34,954 nt of DNA from JAQWUY01 sp049615605 (GTDB lineage Bacteria > Pseudomonadota > Alphaproteobacteria > JAQWUY01), in assembly GCA_049615605.1 (NCBI GenBank), contig JBMZFW010000005.1, positions 1-34,954 on the forward strand, in the 5' to 3' direction. The notes under the pieces were generated by a model. The model was not told the DNA's origin. It worked only from the letters and a program-made list of their open reading frames with translations, and did not search any database. The translations under genes and the position numbers were made by a program. This document shows, one piece after another, positions 1 to 8,204 of this stretch; position 1 is the stretch's first letter, and every line of letters begins with the position of its first letter.

Positions 1-2
1 CA

Positions 3-797
3 ATTCCGTGTGTAAAATGTAATCAAACAGTTAAATTTAAAGATTTATTAACAACTGCAAAAGATTTAGGTGCCGATTGCTTAGCAACAGGTCATTATAT
101 TCAACGAAAAGACGGTAAAATAAAATCGGAATTACACCGCGGTTTTGACAATACCAAAGACCAATCGTATTTCCTGTTTTCAACGACACAAGAACAGCTT
201 GATTTCCTACGCTTTCCATTGGGGCATATGGTCAAGGATGATACAAGGGAACTAGCCCATAAATTCGGTTTAAAAGTTGCCGATAAACCAGACAGCCAAG
301 ATATTTGTTTTGTGCCAAATGGTGGGTATTCTGATTTGGTTAAAAAACTTCGTCCCGAAGCAATTATGGGCGGAAACATTGTTGATTTAGATGGCAATAT
401 ACTTGGCACCCACGATGGAATTATTAATTACACAATCGGGCAACGCCGTGGTATCGGCATTGGCGGTCGCAAAGACAACACCGACCCATTATATGTGGTT
501 GAATTAAGACCAGATACAAAAGAAGTTGTCGTTGGGGGTAAAGAAGCCCTTGGCAAACAAACAATTTCCATTACTAATATCAACTGGATTGGTGATGAAG
601 AAATAAATGACACACCAAAAGATGTACAAATTAAAATTCGTTCCGTTATGCAACCTGTAAAGGGAAAAGTTTATAAAAAAGGCAACCATATCGTTGCGGA
701 ATTTGATGAACCTGAATTTGGGGTTTCACCGGGACAGGCTTGCGTATTTTATAATAATGAAAGAATGCTTGGTGGCGGTTGGATAACCGATATTTAA
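3..797 (+). CDS. mnmA: tRNA-specific 2-thiouridylase MnmA (5' end outside window)
   Basis: MnmA puts sulfur on U34 of the Lys, Glu and Gln tRNAs, using ATP and a cysteine persulfide. The reading frame is open from base 3, so only the last 264 residues are present. What is visible includes a PCVKCN...VKF block with the first catalytic Cys, the ATGHY motif, and DSQDICFVP holding the second catalytic Cys (codon 306-308). The GQRRGIGIGG stretch and C-terminal beta-barrel follow. The N-terminal ATP-pyrophosphatase P-loop lies before the window. The stop TAA (795-797) directly abuts the stop of the convergent acetyltransferase gene, leaving no intergenic space. Confidence 0.95.
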   Translation: MPCVKCNQTVKFKDLLTTAKDLGADCLATGHYIQRKDGKIKSELHRGFDNTKDQSYFLFSTTQEQLDFLRFPLGHMVKDDTRELAHKFGLKVADKPDSQDICFVPNGGYSDLVKKLRPEAIMGGNIVDLDGNILGTHDGIINYTIGQRRGIGIGGRKDNTDPLYVVELRPDTKEVVVGGKEALGKQTISITNINWIGDEEINDTPKDVQIKIRSVMQPVKGKVYKKGNHIVAEFDEPEFGVSPGQACVFYNNERMLGGGWITDI

Positions 798-1301
798 TTA
801 AACGAAAAATGCTTGGTTATAAATAACCTTGCCCTGTGGAATAATATCTTTAAAAGCCTTTGCCATAAAATATTCTTGTGGTACACCTTCAAAAAACAAA
901 CCATTTACCACATTAAATCCAAACCTTGTATAATATTCTGGGTCGCCCATTACAACACAACCATCATAATTTTCATTAATGATTTGTAATGTGTATTCAA
1001 TTAATTTTTTACCAATGCCTTTATTTTGATATTCAGGTAAAACCGCAACAGGTCCCATTCCAACCCAAGCCCCATTATCATTATCAAATGATACTTTTGA
1101 ATAAGTAATAAAGCCAATTATATTATCATTGTCAATGGCAAGGGTTGAACAAATATCATTGTTATTGTTTACTAAACTTTCAACAATTAAATGTTCCGTT
1201 GGTCCACGCTGTGGGTCACCGTGCGGATGATTTAAAAATGCTTTGTACAATACATCTTTAACTTCCGTTAAATCTGTTTTATTAAATTGTTTTATTTTCA
1301 T
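798..1301 (-). CDS. GNAT-family N-acetyltransferase (YhbS-like)
   Basis: This is a predicted cytosolic acetyl-CoA-dependent N-acetyltransferase of 167 residues; the substrate is unknown. The acetyl-CoA-binding motif A is seen at about residues 83-102 (GPVAVLPEYQNKGIGKKL). GDPEYYTRFGF at about 119-129 is typical of the YhbS-like subgroup. A TTG at 1310 would extend it by three codons, but the AAAGAAAG ribosome-binding site is almost against that TTG and 10 bases from the ATG at 1301, so I chose the ATG. The gene starts just after the dapE stop (1304-1306) and is probably cotranscribed with it. Family confident, function not. Confidence 0.85.
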   Translation of the reverse strand: MKIKQFNKTDLTEVKDVLYKAFLNHPHGDPQRGPTEHLIVESLVNNNNDICSTLAIDNDNIIGFITYSKVSFDNDNGAWVGMGPVAVLPEYQNKGIGKKLIEYTLQIINENYDGCVVMGDPEYYTRFGFNVVNGLFFEGVPQEYFMAKAFKDIIPQGKVIYNQAFFV

Positions 1302-1303
1302 AT

Positions 1304-2452
1304 TTAGCAAACTTTCTTTTGTAAATATTCAATTAAGATTTGATTTAATTGTTCAATATCTTTTACTGGTACGAATTCGTCCACTTGGTGAATTGTTGTA
1401 CCGTTTACCCCATAATCAACAACAGGGCAATATTCAATAACAAAACGGCTGTCGCTTGTGCCACCATTTGTCACATATTCTGGTTTTTTACCTGTGATTT
1501 TTTCAACAACTTCGCATAATTCATCAGCCAATGGATTTTCATTCGGGTTTGTGACAAAACTGCGGTGAATAGATTTTATAATCATATCGTAATCAACACC
1601 TGTTTTATCAAATGACTGTCTAATTTGGCTTTCCAAATTTTCCCCCGTATATTCAGATGAAAAACGAATATTAAATGTAAATTCCGCAACCCCTGGTGCA
1701 ACATTTGTTGCCCCTGTACCTGCGCTTACTTCAACAATTTGTAAAGAAGATGGAACAAAGTATTCATTACCTTCGTCCATTTGCATTCCCAATAATGCCG
1801 TCATTAATTCATTTAATCTGTGAATTGCATTATCAACTTTTTCAGGGTATCCAACATGCCCCTGCTTACCATTTGCCACAACCGTTGCGGTTAATGAACC
1901 ACGACGCCCAACCTTAATCTGGTCACCCATCGTTGTTAAGTTTGTTGGTTCAAGGGTCAATGCACAATCCCAGCGTTCGCCTTGTTCATAAGCGTATTTT
2001 AATATTTTTTCACTGCCGTTTATGGCATCTGATTCTTCGTCCCCAGTAATAAGGATTGAAACTGAACCAGTAAAGTTTGGATTATTTGCAATTTCATTCA
2101 TCGCCGTAATGGCACACGCCACACCCGATTTCATATCGGCGGAACCACGACCATATAATTTACCATCAACAATTTCCGCACCCCAAGGTTTTTGTGTCCA
2201 AGATTCTTTATCACCAATTGGCACAACATCAACATGTCCCGTTAACATTATATGCGGTTGTCCCGAACCAATGCGGGCATATAAATTATCCACATCATAA
2301 GAACCATCACCTGAGAAAGTTTGACGGAATACTTTTGCCCCCATATCATTCATATATTTTTCAACCACATCAAGACAAACAGATGAATTCGGTGTTATTG
2401 ATTCAATCCTTACTAGTTCTTGTGTGATTTCAACTGGGCATAATTTAGTCAT
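1304..2452 (-). CDS. dapE: succinyl-diaminopimelate desuccinylase
   Basis: DapE hydrolyses N-succinyl-LL-diaminopimelate to LL-diaminopimelate and succinate in the lysine and peptidoglycan pathway. At 382 residues it has the normal length of this M20 di-zinc peptidase. Visible motifs are GHVDVVPIG (His73, Asp75), GRGSADMKSG (Asp106, bridging), GDEES (Glu139/Glu140, catalytic and metal) and a C-terminal NGGTSDSRF block. The ATG at 2452 follows an AAGAAAG ribosome-binding site. dapD lies upstream on the same strand, separated by a 302-bp gap full of repeats, so the two may be transcribed separately. Confidence 0.96.
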   Translation of the reverse strand: MTKLCPVEITQELVRIESITPNSSVCLDVVEKYMNDMGAKVFRQTFSGDGSYDVDNLYARIGSGQPHIMLTGHVDVVPIGDKESWTQKPWGAEIVDGKLYGRGSADMKSGVACAITAMNEIANNPNFTGSVSILITGDEESDAINGSEKILKYAYEQGERWDCALTLEPTNLTTMGDQIKVGRRGSLTATVVANGKQGHVGYPEKVDNAIHRLNELMTALLGMQMDEGNEYFVPSSLQIVEVSAGTGATNVAPGVAEFTFNIRFSSEYTGENLESQIRQSFDKTGVDYDMIIKSIHRSFVTNPNENPLADELCEVVEKITGKKPEYVTNGGTSDSRFVIEYCPVVDYGVNGTTIHQVDEFVPVKDIEQLNQILIEYLQKKVC

Positions 2453-2754
2453 TTATTTAACTTTCTTCTTTATTTAAGGGGTTGCACCCCATTCGCTCCG
2501 CTCATCCCCCCACGCTTCACTTCGTTTCGCGACTTCGCCTTGCTCGTTTGTCAAAACAACATATGTTGTTTTGCGGAATGGTTGCACCCCACTTATTTTA
2601 TTTTAACAGGTAATTAAATAAAAAACTAGATTGATTTTGATAATGAATTGTAAAGAGCAAGATTGATTTTAATTAGATAAGAATCAAGTGGGGGAAATCG
2701 ACGACTAGATTTCCTAGTTTAGATTTCCCCCACGAAGATAATTATCAATTAAAA
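2453..2754. other. 302-bp repeat-rich gap between dapD and dapE
   Basis: No convincing coding frame, tRNA or promoter is seen here. The gap holds a GC-rich block bounded by 12-bp direct repeats (2478-2591), an AT-rich spacer, and a nested inverted-repeat element that runs into the dapD stop codon (2661-2760). AGATTGATTTT occurs at both 2628-2638 and 2660-2670, so the spacer may hold a remnant arm of a second element. Confidence 0.7.
2478..2591. repeat. GC-rich element bounded by 12-bp direct repeats
   Basis: GGTTGCACCCCA occurs exactly at 2480-2491 and again at 2580-2591, 100 bases apart. The left copy is part of a GGGGT-tgc-ACCCC hairpin. The first 60 bases between them are about 60% GC by hand count, in very AT-rich surroundings, and contain repeated CTTCG-type units. 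A perfect 22-base palindrome (CAAAACAACAT and its mirror, 2552-2573) sits near the right end. This resembles a small non-coding mobile element or its footprint. No transposase or open frame is present. Confidence 0.55.
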
Positions 2755-2760
2755 TTAATC
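2661..2760 (-). repeat. nested inverted-repeat element A (3' end of dapD)
   Basis: There are three concentric stems. The outer arms are 2661-2680 and 2742-2760. The middle stem is a perfect 12 bp (GTGGGGGAAATC at 2688-2699 with 2722-2733). The inner stem is ACTAG (2704-2708) with CTAGT (2714-2718) and a 5-base loop. Between outer and middle stems lie GAATCAA and GAAGATAA; between middle and inner stems lie GACG and TTA. The right outer arm covers the dapD stop codon. Strand is given as that of the upstream gene. It may act as a terminator or 3'-end RNA structure. Confidence 0.7.
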
Positions 2761-3600
2761 TCTAAGTAAGTCGTTTACAGAAGTCTTACTTCTTGTACGC
2801 TCATCTACTTTTTTAATGATAACAGCACACGAAAGGTTTGGACCTGGTGTACCGTCTGGTAATGGTTTACCTGGTAATGTACCTGGGACAACTACGCTGT
2901 ATGCTGGTACGCGCCCCATATAAATTTCACCCGTTTCACGGTCAACGATTTTTGTTGATTGACCAATAAATACACCCATTGAAAGAACGGCGCCTTCTTC
3001 TACTACAACGCCTTCAACAACTTCCGACCTTGCACCGATAAAGCAATTATCTTCAATAATTACTGGACCTGCTTGTAATGGTTCAAGCACACCACCGATA
3101 CCCGCACCACCAGAAAGGTGTACATTTTTACCGATTTGTGCACACGAACCAACCGTTGCCCAAGTATCAACCATTGTACCTTCACCAACATACGCACCAA
3201 GGTTAACAAATGATGGCATTAATACAGCCGATGGGGCAATGTATGCTGAATGACGAACAACACAACCTGGTACTGCACGGAAACCCGCTTCACGGTATGC
3301 TTTTTCATCCATCTTGGCAAATTTTGATGGTACTTTATCCCACCAAGATGAACCACCTGGTGCACCAGAAATCATTTCCATATCATTTAAACGGAATGAT
3401 AATAAAACAGCCTTTTTCGCCCATTGATTAACAAACCAAGAACCGCTTGATTTATCAGCCACGCGTAATGAACCATTATCAAGTGCATTTAATGTTTCTT
3501 CAACCGCATCACGGATTTCACCCTTAGTGTCAAAATTCACACTGTCACGGTTTTCCCACGCTTGTTCAATTACGGCTTCTAGTTCTGTTAAGTTTGTCAT
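2755..3600 (-). CDS. dapD: 2,3,4,5-tetrahydropyridine-2,6-dicarboxylate N-succinyltransferase
   Basis: DapD transfers succinyl from succinyl-CoA to tetrahydrodipicolinate, committing it to the succinylase route of diaminopimelate synthesis. At 281 residues the length is normal. The order is an N-terminal helical domain, then a left-handed beta-helix of hexapeptide repeats (for example VLMPSFVNLGAYVGEGTMVDTW), with the GIGGVLEP and CFIGARSEVVEG signatures. The ATG follows an AAGGGG site eight bases upstream. The final codons and stop are part of the outer arm of element A. dapE lies further along the same strand. Confidence 0.97.
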   Translation of the reverse strand: MTNLTELEAVIEQAWENRDSVNFDTKGEIRDAVEETLNALDNGSLRVADKSSGSWFVNQWAKKAVLLSFRLNDMEMISGAPGGSSWWDKVPSKFAKMDEKAYREAGFRAVPGCVVRHSAYIAPSAVLMPSFVNLGAYVGEGTMVDTWATVGSCAQIGKNVHLSGGAGIGGVLEPLQAGPVIIEDNCFIGARSEVVEGVVVEEGAVLSMGVFIGQSTKIVDRETGEIYMGRVPAYSVVVPGTLPGKPLPDGTPGPNLSCAVIIKKVDERTRSKTSVNDLLRD

Positions 3601-3654
3601 AAGTCATTCCCCTTAAATATAAATTTATATAATGTTTGATATAATAATCATAAA

Positions 3655-4314
3655 TTATTCAAAAGACAAGAATTTAACCAAGTCATTTGTTTTATAATCA
3701 ATATAATCTTTGTATTGTTCATATTGATGTGAATTTAATTCGTTTTCAAGCCATACAGTCGTCATTCCCATTTGTTTTGGCACGACTAAGTTAACCGCCA
3801 TATCTTCAAAAAACACACTGTCACTTGGATTAATGTTAAATTCATTAATCATAATATCGTAATTTGATTGTTGTGGTTTTGGTATAAAGTTCGCACCGAC
3901 AATATCAAAGCACCCCACAAACAAATCGCTTATTTCCATTTTATCAAGTACATTTTGCGAATGGCTTTTTGTACCATTGGTGTGAATATATTTTTTATTT
4001 GGAATATTTGTTAAAACATTTTTTAAATCATCATCATATTCAACAACTGAATAATCAAGGTCATGCACATAGTCCAAGAAATCCATTGCATCAACATCGT
4101 GTTTCGCAATTAACCCTGCAAGGGTTGTACCATATTCGTGTAAATATTGTTTTTGTACGCTGTGTGCATTATCGGAATCCAAGTCCAATAATTTCATAAC
4201 ATATGAACGCATTTTTACATTCATTTCCACAAACAGATTGTTTTCCGCAGGATAGATTGTGTTGTCTAAATCAAACAACCAATTTTGTTTATTTAATAAT
4301 AATGATTTATCCAT
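3655..4314 (-). CDS. HAD-superfamily hydrolase, pyrimidine 5'-nucleotidase (SDT1-like)
   Basis: This is a soluble HAD phosphatase of 219 residues, probably acting on nucleotide monophosphates as in the SDT1/pyrimidine 5'-nucleotidase subfamily; the natural substrate is inferred. Motif I is DLDNT with the nucleophile Asp15 and acid/base Asp17. Motif II is HTNGT, motif III has the Lys of PKPQ, and motif IV is FFEDMAVN. The frame stays open upstream to about 4407, inside argB, but the ATG at 4314 places DLDNT at the usual distance. That ATG lies one base after the argB stop, so translation is probably coupled. This gene between argB and dapD is a familiar alphaproteobacterial arrangement. Confidence 0.9.
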   Translation of the reverse strand: MDKSLLLNKQNWLFDLDNTIYPAENNLFVEMNVKMRSYVMKLLDLDSDNAHSVQKQYLHEYGTTLAGLIAKHDVDAMDFLDYVHDLDYSVVEYDDDLKNVLTNIPNKKYIHTNGTKSHSQNVLDKMEISDLFVGCFDIVGANFIPKPQQSNYDIMINEFNINPSDSVFFEDMAVNLVVPKQMGMTTVWLENELNSHQYEQYKDYIDYKTNDLVKFLSFE

Positions 4315-4315
4315 A

Positions 4316-5203
4316 TTAAACAGCGGTAATAAGTGTACCAGAACCTTTTTCTGTAAGGACTTCCATAAGTACACTGTGGGCAAGACGACCATCGGTAATA
4401 ACCGCACCTTCTAGTCCGTCTTCAATTGCCTTAATACAAGTTTCAATCTTTGGTATCATACCACCAACAGCAACGCCGTCTTTTATCATTCTTTTTGCAG
4501 AAGCAACATTTAATTCAGAAACAAGTTTTTTATCCCCGTCAAGAACGCCTTCTATATCAGTTAAAAGAACAAGCCTTTTTGCCTTCATACCAGATGCAAT
4601 TGCACCGGCAGCTGAATCAGCATTTACATTAAATATGTTTCCACATTCACCAATTGATATTGGCGATACAACTGGAATAGCATTTGTATTTGTTAATATT
4701 TCAAGAAGCGTTGCGTCAAATTTTGTTGGTGTGCCAACAAATCCCATATCAACAACTTTTTCAATATTACTGTCGCTGTTTTCATCTTTAACTGCCATTT
4801 TTTCAACTGTTAACATATTGCCATCAACACCTGAAATACCAACCCCCATACCGCCAGCTTTATTAATTGCTTGAACAATTGTTTGGTTTACTGGTCCGCA
4901 TAAAACCATTTGTGCAACTTCCATTGTTGCTTTATCAGTTACCCTGATACCATTTTTAAATTCAGATTGTACATTTACCTTATCAAGCATTTCGCCAATT
5001 TGTGGACCACCACCGTGAACAACAATTGGGTTAATACCGATTTCCTTTAACAGTACCATATCGGATGCAAACTTAAGCGTTGCATCATCGTCACCCATAG
5101 CATTACCGCCATATTTAACAACAATAATTTTACCAAAATATGGTTTAATGTATGGTAAGCCTTCTACTAATACTTTGGCTCTTTCTAACCATTTTTCACT
5201 CAT
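4316..5203 (-). CDS. argB: acetylglutamate kinase
   Basis: ArgB phosphorylates N-acetyl-L-glutamate with ATP, the second step of arginine synthesis. At 295 residues it matches the family. The N-terminal VVKYGGNAM block binds phosphate, VVHGGGPQIG is the substrate loop, and GGMIPKIE lies near the C-terminal nucleotide-binding region. The N-terminal helix before VKYGG is seen in arginine-inhibited hexameric enzymes, so feedback inhibition is plausible but inferred. The ATG is preceded by AAAGGTGAT. It lies 20 bases after engB and one base before the HAD gene. Confidence 0.97.
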   Translation of the reverse strand: MSEKWLERAKVLVEGLPYIKPYFGKIIVVKYGGNAMGDDDATLKFASDMVLLKEIGINPIVVHGGGPQIGEMLDKVNVQSEFKNGIRVTDKATMEVAQMVLCGPVNQTIVQAINKAGGMGVGISGVDGNMLTVEKMAVKDENSDSNIEKVVDMGFVGTPTKFDATLLEILTNTNAIPVVSPISIGECGNIFNVNADSAAGAIASGMKAKRLVLLTDIEGVLDGDKKLVSELNVASAKRMIKDGVAVGGMIPKIETCIKAIEDGLEGAVITDGRLAHSVLMEVLTEKGSGTLITAV

Positions 5204-5223
5204 AATATCACCTTTAAAAAAAA

Positions 5224-5880
5224 TTACATTTGAATAGAGTGTAATATATAAGTCCTTAAAATATCAATACCTGATTTTTTTTCTGAACTTGTTATCACTG
5301 CAAACGGGAATGAAGCCGCCCTTTTTTTAATTGAATCTTGGGTTTGTTTATAAACCTTTTCAATATCTGATTTTTTAATTTTATCAGTCTTTGTAAGTAC
5401 AATTTGATAAGTCACTGCCGCTTCATCAAGCATATCCATTAATTCAAAATCATTGGGTTTTAAGCCGTGTCTTGAATCAATCAAAATAAACACTCTTCTA
5501 AGGTTTGCCCTGCCCCTTAAATATTTACGGATTAATGCATTCCATTTTTCAATATCTGTTTTACTTGCCTTTGCATAACCATACCCTGGCATATCAACAA
5601 GGTTAAGTTCATCATCCCCCACAAGGAAATAATTTAATTCACGGGTTCTGCCTGGGGTATTTGATGCTCTTGCTAAACCCTTGGTATTGGTAAGTGCATT
5701 AATTAATGAAGATTTACCCACATTTGAACGACCTGCGAATGCGACCTCTGGCAATTCCATAGATGGAAGCCCGCTCATTGCAACGACACCTTTTGTAAAT
5801 TTCGTCCCCCTAGCAAAAAGCAATCTTGCTTTTTCTAGTTCTTCGTCTGAAAATTCTATTGTATCGATACTTTCACTCAC
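5224..5880 (-). CDS. engB: ribosome biogenesis GTP-binding protein EngB/YihA/YsxC
   Basis: EngB is an essential small GTPase for assembly of the large ribosomal subunit. In 218 residues it shows the P-loop GRSNVGKSS (about 50-58), switch I around TPGRTRELN, the G3 motif DMPGYG (about 96-101) and the G4 motif TKTD. The start is GTG at 5878-5880, three bases after the yidC stop. The upstream site (GGATAA) is weak, so translation may depend on coupling to yidC. Its position between yidC and argB fits the alphaproteobacterial cluster. Confidence 0.96.
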   Translation of the reverse strand: MSESIDTIEFSDEELEKARLLFARGTKFTKGVVAMSGLPSMELPEVAFAGRSNVGKSSLINALTNTKGLARASNTPGRTRELNYFLVGDDELNLVDMPGYGYAKASKTDIEKWNALIRKYLRGRANLRRVFILIDSRHGLKPNDFELMDMLDEAAVTYQIVLTKTDKIKKSDIEKVYKQTQDSIKKRAASFPFAVITSSEKKSGIDILRTYILHSIQM

Positions 5881-5883
5881 AAT

Positions 5884-7578
5884 TTATCCAGTTATCTTTT
5901 TCTGAATAGTATATTGCTGTGCCATAGACAGAATGTTGTTCCAAGTCCAATAAATTACAAGACCAACTGGGAATGTTGCCAGCATAAATGTAAATACAAC
6001 TGGCATCCAACCAAAGATTTTCGCTTGGATTGGGTCTGTTGGTTTTGGATTTAATCTGAACTGTGCCCACATTGAAATACCCATTAAGATTGGCCATACA
6101 CCAAGATTCGCCATAATTAAGAATGCAGGAACATCCCAATCAAATAAGCCAAAGCCTTGTAAAATACCTGGTGTATCAGGGGCTGATAAATCAGTCACCC
6201 AACCAATAAATGGTTCGTGGCGTGTTTCAAGTGTCACAAACAATACTTTATATAAACTAAAGAATATTGGAATTTGTACCAACATTGGTAAACAACCCGC
6301 CATTGGATTAATTTTTTCATCACGGTACAATTTCATCATTGCTTGTGATAAACCTTGACGGTCATCACCATATTGTTTTTTAAGTTCTTCCATTCGTGGG
6401 GCAAGAACTTTCATTTTTGCCATAGAACGGTATGACTTATTCGCCAGTGGGAATAATACAGCTTTTACCAGTAAAGTAATTGCAAGAATTGCAAAACCAA
6501 CATTACCAATTAAACCAGATAAGAAGTGTAATAAGTAAAAGAATGGTTTAGTTAAGAAATAGAACCAACCAAAGTCAACCGAACGGTCAAACATTGGAAT
6601 GTTGTATTGTTCTTCGTATTTATCAAGAACTGGAACTTCTTTTGCACCTGCAAATACTTTGATGTCATAAGAATATTTTTCACCAGACTTTAAATAAGCA
6701 CCTTTATTTTTAAAGTCAGCTTGGTATAAACCATTTGGTAAATGACGGAATGTTGCATTTACTGATTTATCTTGCTGTGGGATTAAGCTTACCAACCAGA
6801 ATTGGTCTGTAAAGCCAAGCCAACCATTTGATGTAGTATAAGAAATCTTTTTGTCATCTTTTACATCATCGTAATCAACCTCTTCCAATGTGCCGTCTAG
6901 TACGCCAATTGGACCATCGTGTAAAATGTATAAATTCATTTTACCGTCTTCTTGTACAGAACGGGCAATACTTGCAAAGTCAGCGATTTCAATACCATCC
7001 GATGATTTGTTAACAACTTCTTGTTTAACATTAATCATATAATCTTTATCAATTGTGAAAATCTTTCTGAATTCAACACCTTTTGAATTTACCCAAGTAA
7101 GAACCACTGGATTATCAGGTGTTAAGTTTTTATTTGATGCTTTCCATACTGTTTTGTAATCAGGTATTAAACCTTTCTTACCAACCCAACCAGTATCAAT
7201 AAAGTATTGATTTTCTGTGCCACGCGGGCTTAACAGACGAACATTGGCACTGTCATCAGTGTTTTGTTCTTTATATTTGTTTAATACAAGGTCATTCACA
7301 CGACCACCTTTTAAGGTAATTGAACCCGTTAATTTTGGTGTCGTAATTTTAACCGAACCATATTCACCCAATTTATCAAGTGCTTTGCTTGCGGTAATTG
7401 TTTCAGTTTTTTCAAAAACATTAACTTCTTGTGTTTCAGTGCTAGTCGTTGTTGTTTCACTAGTACTTTGTTCATAAGTTGGTTGTGGCGTTGGGAAAAA
7501 GATATTCCAGCCCACAATAACCAATATTGATAGAACAACTGCAATTATAACATTTTTAGCTTCTGAATTATTATCCAT
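5884..7578 (-). CDS. yidC: membrane protein insertase YidC
   Basis: YidC inserts and folds inner-membrane proteins, alone or with SecYEG. It has 564 residues, the Gram-negative length. A signal-anchor helix lies at about residues 8-27. A large periplasmic beta-sandwich domain follows to about residue 340, preceded by a Ser/Thr-rich linker. The conserved five-helix C-terminal core contains the cytoplasmic hairpin RSMAKMKVLAPRMEELKKQY and the MAGCLPMLVQIPIFFSLYKVL helix. The ATG is preceded by AAGAAAG. It follows rnpA by 16 bases; the small yidD gene often found between them is absent. Confidence 0.98.
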   Translation of the reverse strand: MDNNSEAKNVIIAVVLSILVIVGWNIFFPTPQPTYEQSTSETTTTSTETQEVNVFEKTETITASKALDKLGEYGSVKITTPKLTGSITLKGGRVNDLVLNKYKEQNTDDSANVRLLSPRGTENQYFIDTGWVGKKGLIPDYKTVWKASNKNLTPDNPVVLTWVNSKGVEFRKIFTIDKDYMINVKQEVVNKSSDGIEIADFASIARSVQEDGKMNLYILHDGPIGVLDGTLEEVDYDDVKDDKKISYTTSNGWLGFTDQFWLVSLIPQQDKSVNATFRHLPNGLYQADFKNKGAYLKSGEKYSYDIKVFAGAKEVPVLDKYEEQYNIPMFDRSVDFGWFYFLTKPFFYLLHFLSGLIGNVGFAILAITLLVKAVLFPLANKSYRSMAKMKVLAPRMEELKKQYGDDRQGLSQAMMKLYRDEKINPMAGCLPMLVQIPIFFSLYKVLFVTLETRHEPFIGWVTDLSAPDTPGILQGFGLFDWDVPAFLIMANLGVWPILMGISMWAQFRLNPKPTDPIQAKIFGWMPVVFTFMLATFPVGLVIYWTWNNILSMAQQYTIQKKITG

Positions 7579-7594
7579 TGTATTACTTTCTTTT

Positions 7595-7960
7595 TTATTT
7601 TAATAAACCTGCTTCGCTTAAAGCATCGTCCAAATCTTTTACTAGTTTATCCCACGTTCTTTCCGCTGTGGAAGCCCTAGCAATAAGTACAATATCACAA
7701 CTTTCCTGTAATTGCAGGTATTTTTTTGCGATTGCTTCACGCAGTCTGCGCTTGGCTTTATTGCGGATTGTGGCATTACCAATTTTCTTAGTGGCGGTAA
7801 AACCAATTTCCACCCCTTTATTGGAACAAGTTGGGGCATATTGCAATATGAATGATTTTTTAACAACGGTTTTACCCGCGTCCCTTAAACGCAAAAAATC
7901 CGCCCTTTTTTTCATTCTTGAAACATTTGGCAGATTTTTTGTATTTGATTTGTTGTGCAT
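7595..7960 (-). CDS. rnpA: ribonuclease P protein component
   Basis: RnpA is the basic protein subunit of RNase P, which matures the 5' ends of tRNAs. At 121 residues it is normal in size. The RNR-type motif is seen as IGFTATKKIGNATIRNKAKRRLREA, and the N-terminal KKRADFLRLRDAGK is typical. A GTG at 7969 is also in frame, but the AAAAGG site lies eight bases from the ATG at 7960 and almost touches the GTG, so the ATG was chosen. The ribosome-binding site lies inside a 16-base perfect palindrome (7968-7983) between rpmH and this gene. Confidence 0.95.
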   Translation of the reverse strand: MHNKSNTKNLPNVSRMKKRADFLRLRDAGKTVVKKSFILQYAPTCSNKGVEIGFTATKKIGNATIRNKAKRRLREAIAKKYLQLQESCDIVLIARASTAERTWDKLVKDLDDALSEAGLLK

Positions 7961-7967
7961 AATACAC

Positions 7968-7983
7968 ACCTTTTATAAAAGGT
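7968..7983 (-). promoter_or_regulatory. palindrome containing the rnpA ribosome-binding site
   Basis: ACCTTTTATAAAAGGT is a perfect 16-base palindrome in the 24-base gap between rpmH and rnpA. Its minus-strand AAAAGGT is the rnpA Shine-Dalgarno sequence. A hairpin here would hide that site, or the symmetry could suit a protein dimer. Function inferred. Confidence 0.4.
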
Positions 7984-7984
7984 A

Positions 7985-8119
7985 TTATGCGCTTAATTTA
8001 GCGCGACCTTTAGCACGACGAGCCGCTAAGATGTTGCGACCAGCTTTTGTTGCCATACGAGCACGGAAGCCGTGACGACGTTTGCGTACTAAGTTACTTG
8101 GTTGGAATGTGCGTTTCAT
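7985..8119 (-). CDS. rpmH: 50S ribosomal protein L34
   Basis: This 44-residue basic protein reads MKRTFQPSNLVRKRRHGFRA and continues through RMATKAGRNILAARRAKGR to an LSA end. That is L34 over its full length. The ATG at 8119 follows AAAGGGA by seven bases. A strong promoter lies just upstream (8156-8184). rnpA follows 24 bases later, the near-universal rpmH-rnpA pairing. No dnaA gene or replication origin is visible next to it. Confidence 0.98.
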   Translation of the reverse strand: MKRTFQPSNLVRKRRHGFRARMATKAGRNILAARRAKGRAKLSA

Positions 8120-8155
8120 TGTCTTATCCCTTTAAATTAAATAAAATCTTGCGTA

Positions 8156-8184
8156 CTTATATATTATGCTTGGGCGTATGTCAA
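8156..8184 (-). promoter_or_regulatory. sigma-70-type promoter for rpmH-rnpA-yidC
   Basis: On the minus strand TTGACA (8179-8184) is followed by a 17-base spacer and TATAAG (8156-8161). The spacing is ideal, with a perfect -35. The predicted start gives a leader of about 30 bases before rpmH. Confidence 0.8.
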
Positions 8185-8204
8185 ACAAAAAACTTAAAAA
8201 AATC

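Noticed and set aside
4315..4407. Longer N-terminus for the HAD nucleotidase
   Set aside because: It would overlap argB by about 90 bases; the ATG at 4314 puts the DLDNT motif at the normal distance and abuts the argB stop.
7985..8204. Replication origin next to rpmH
   Set aside because: There is no dnaA, no cluster of DnaA boxes, and uvrB follows directly; rpmH is far from oriC in many Alphaproteobacteria.
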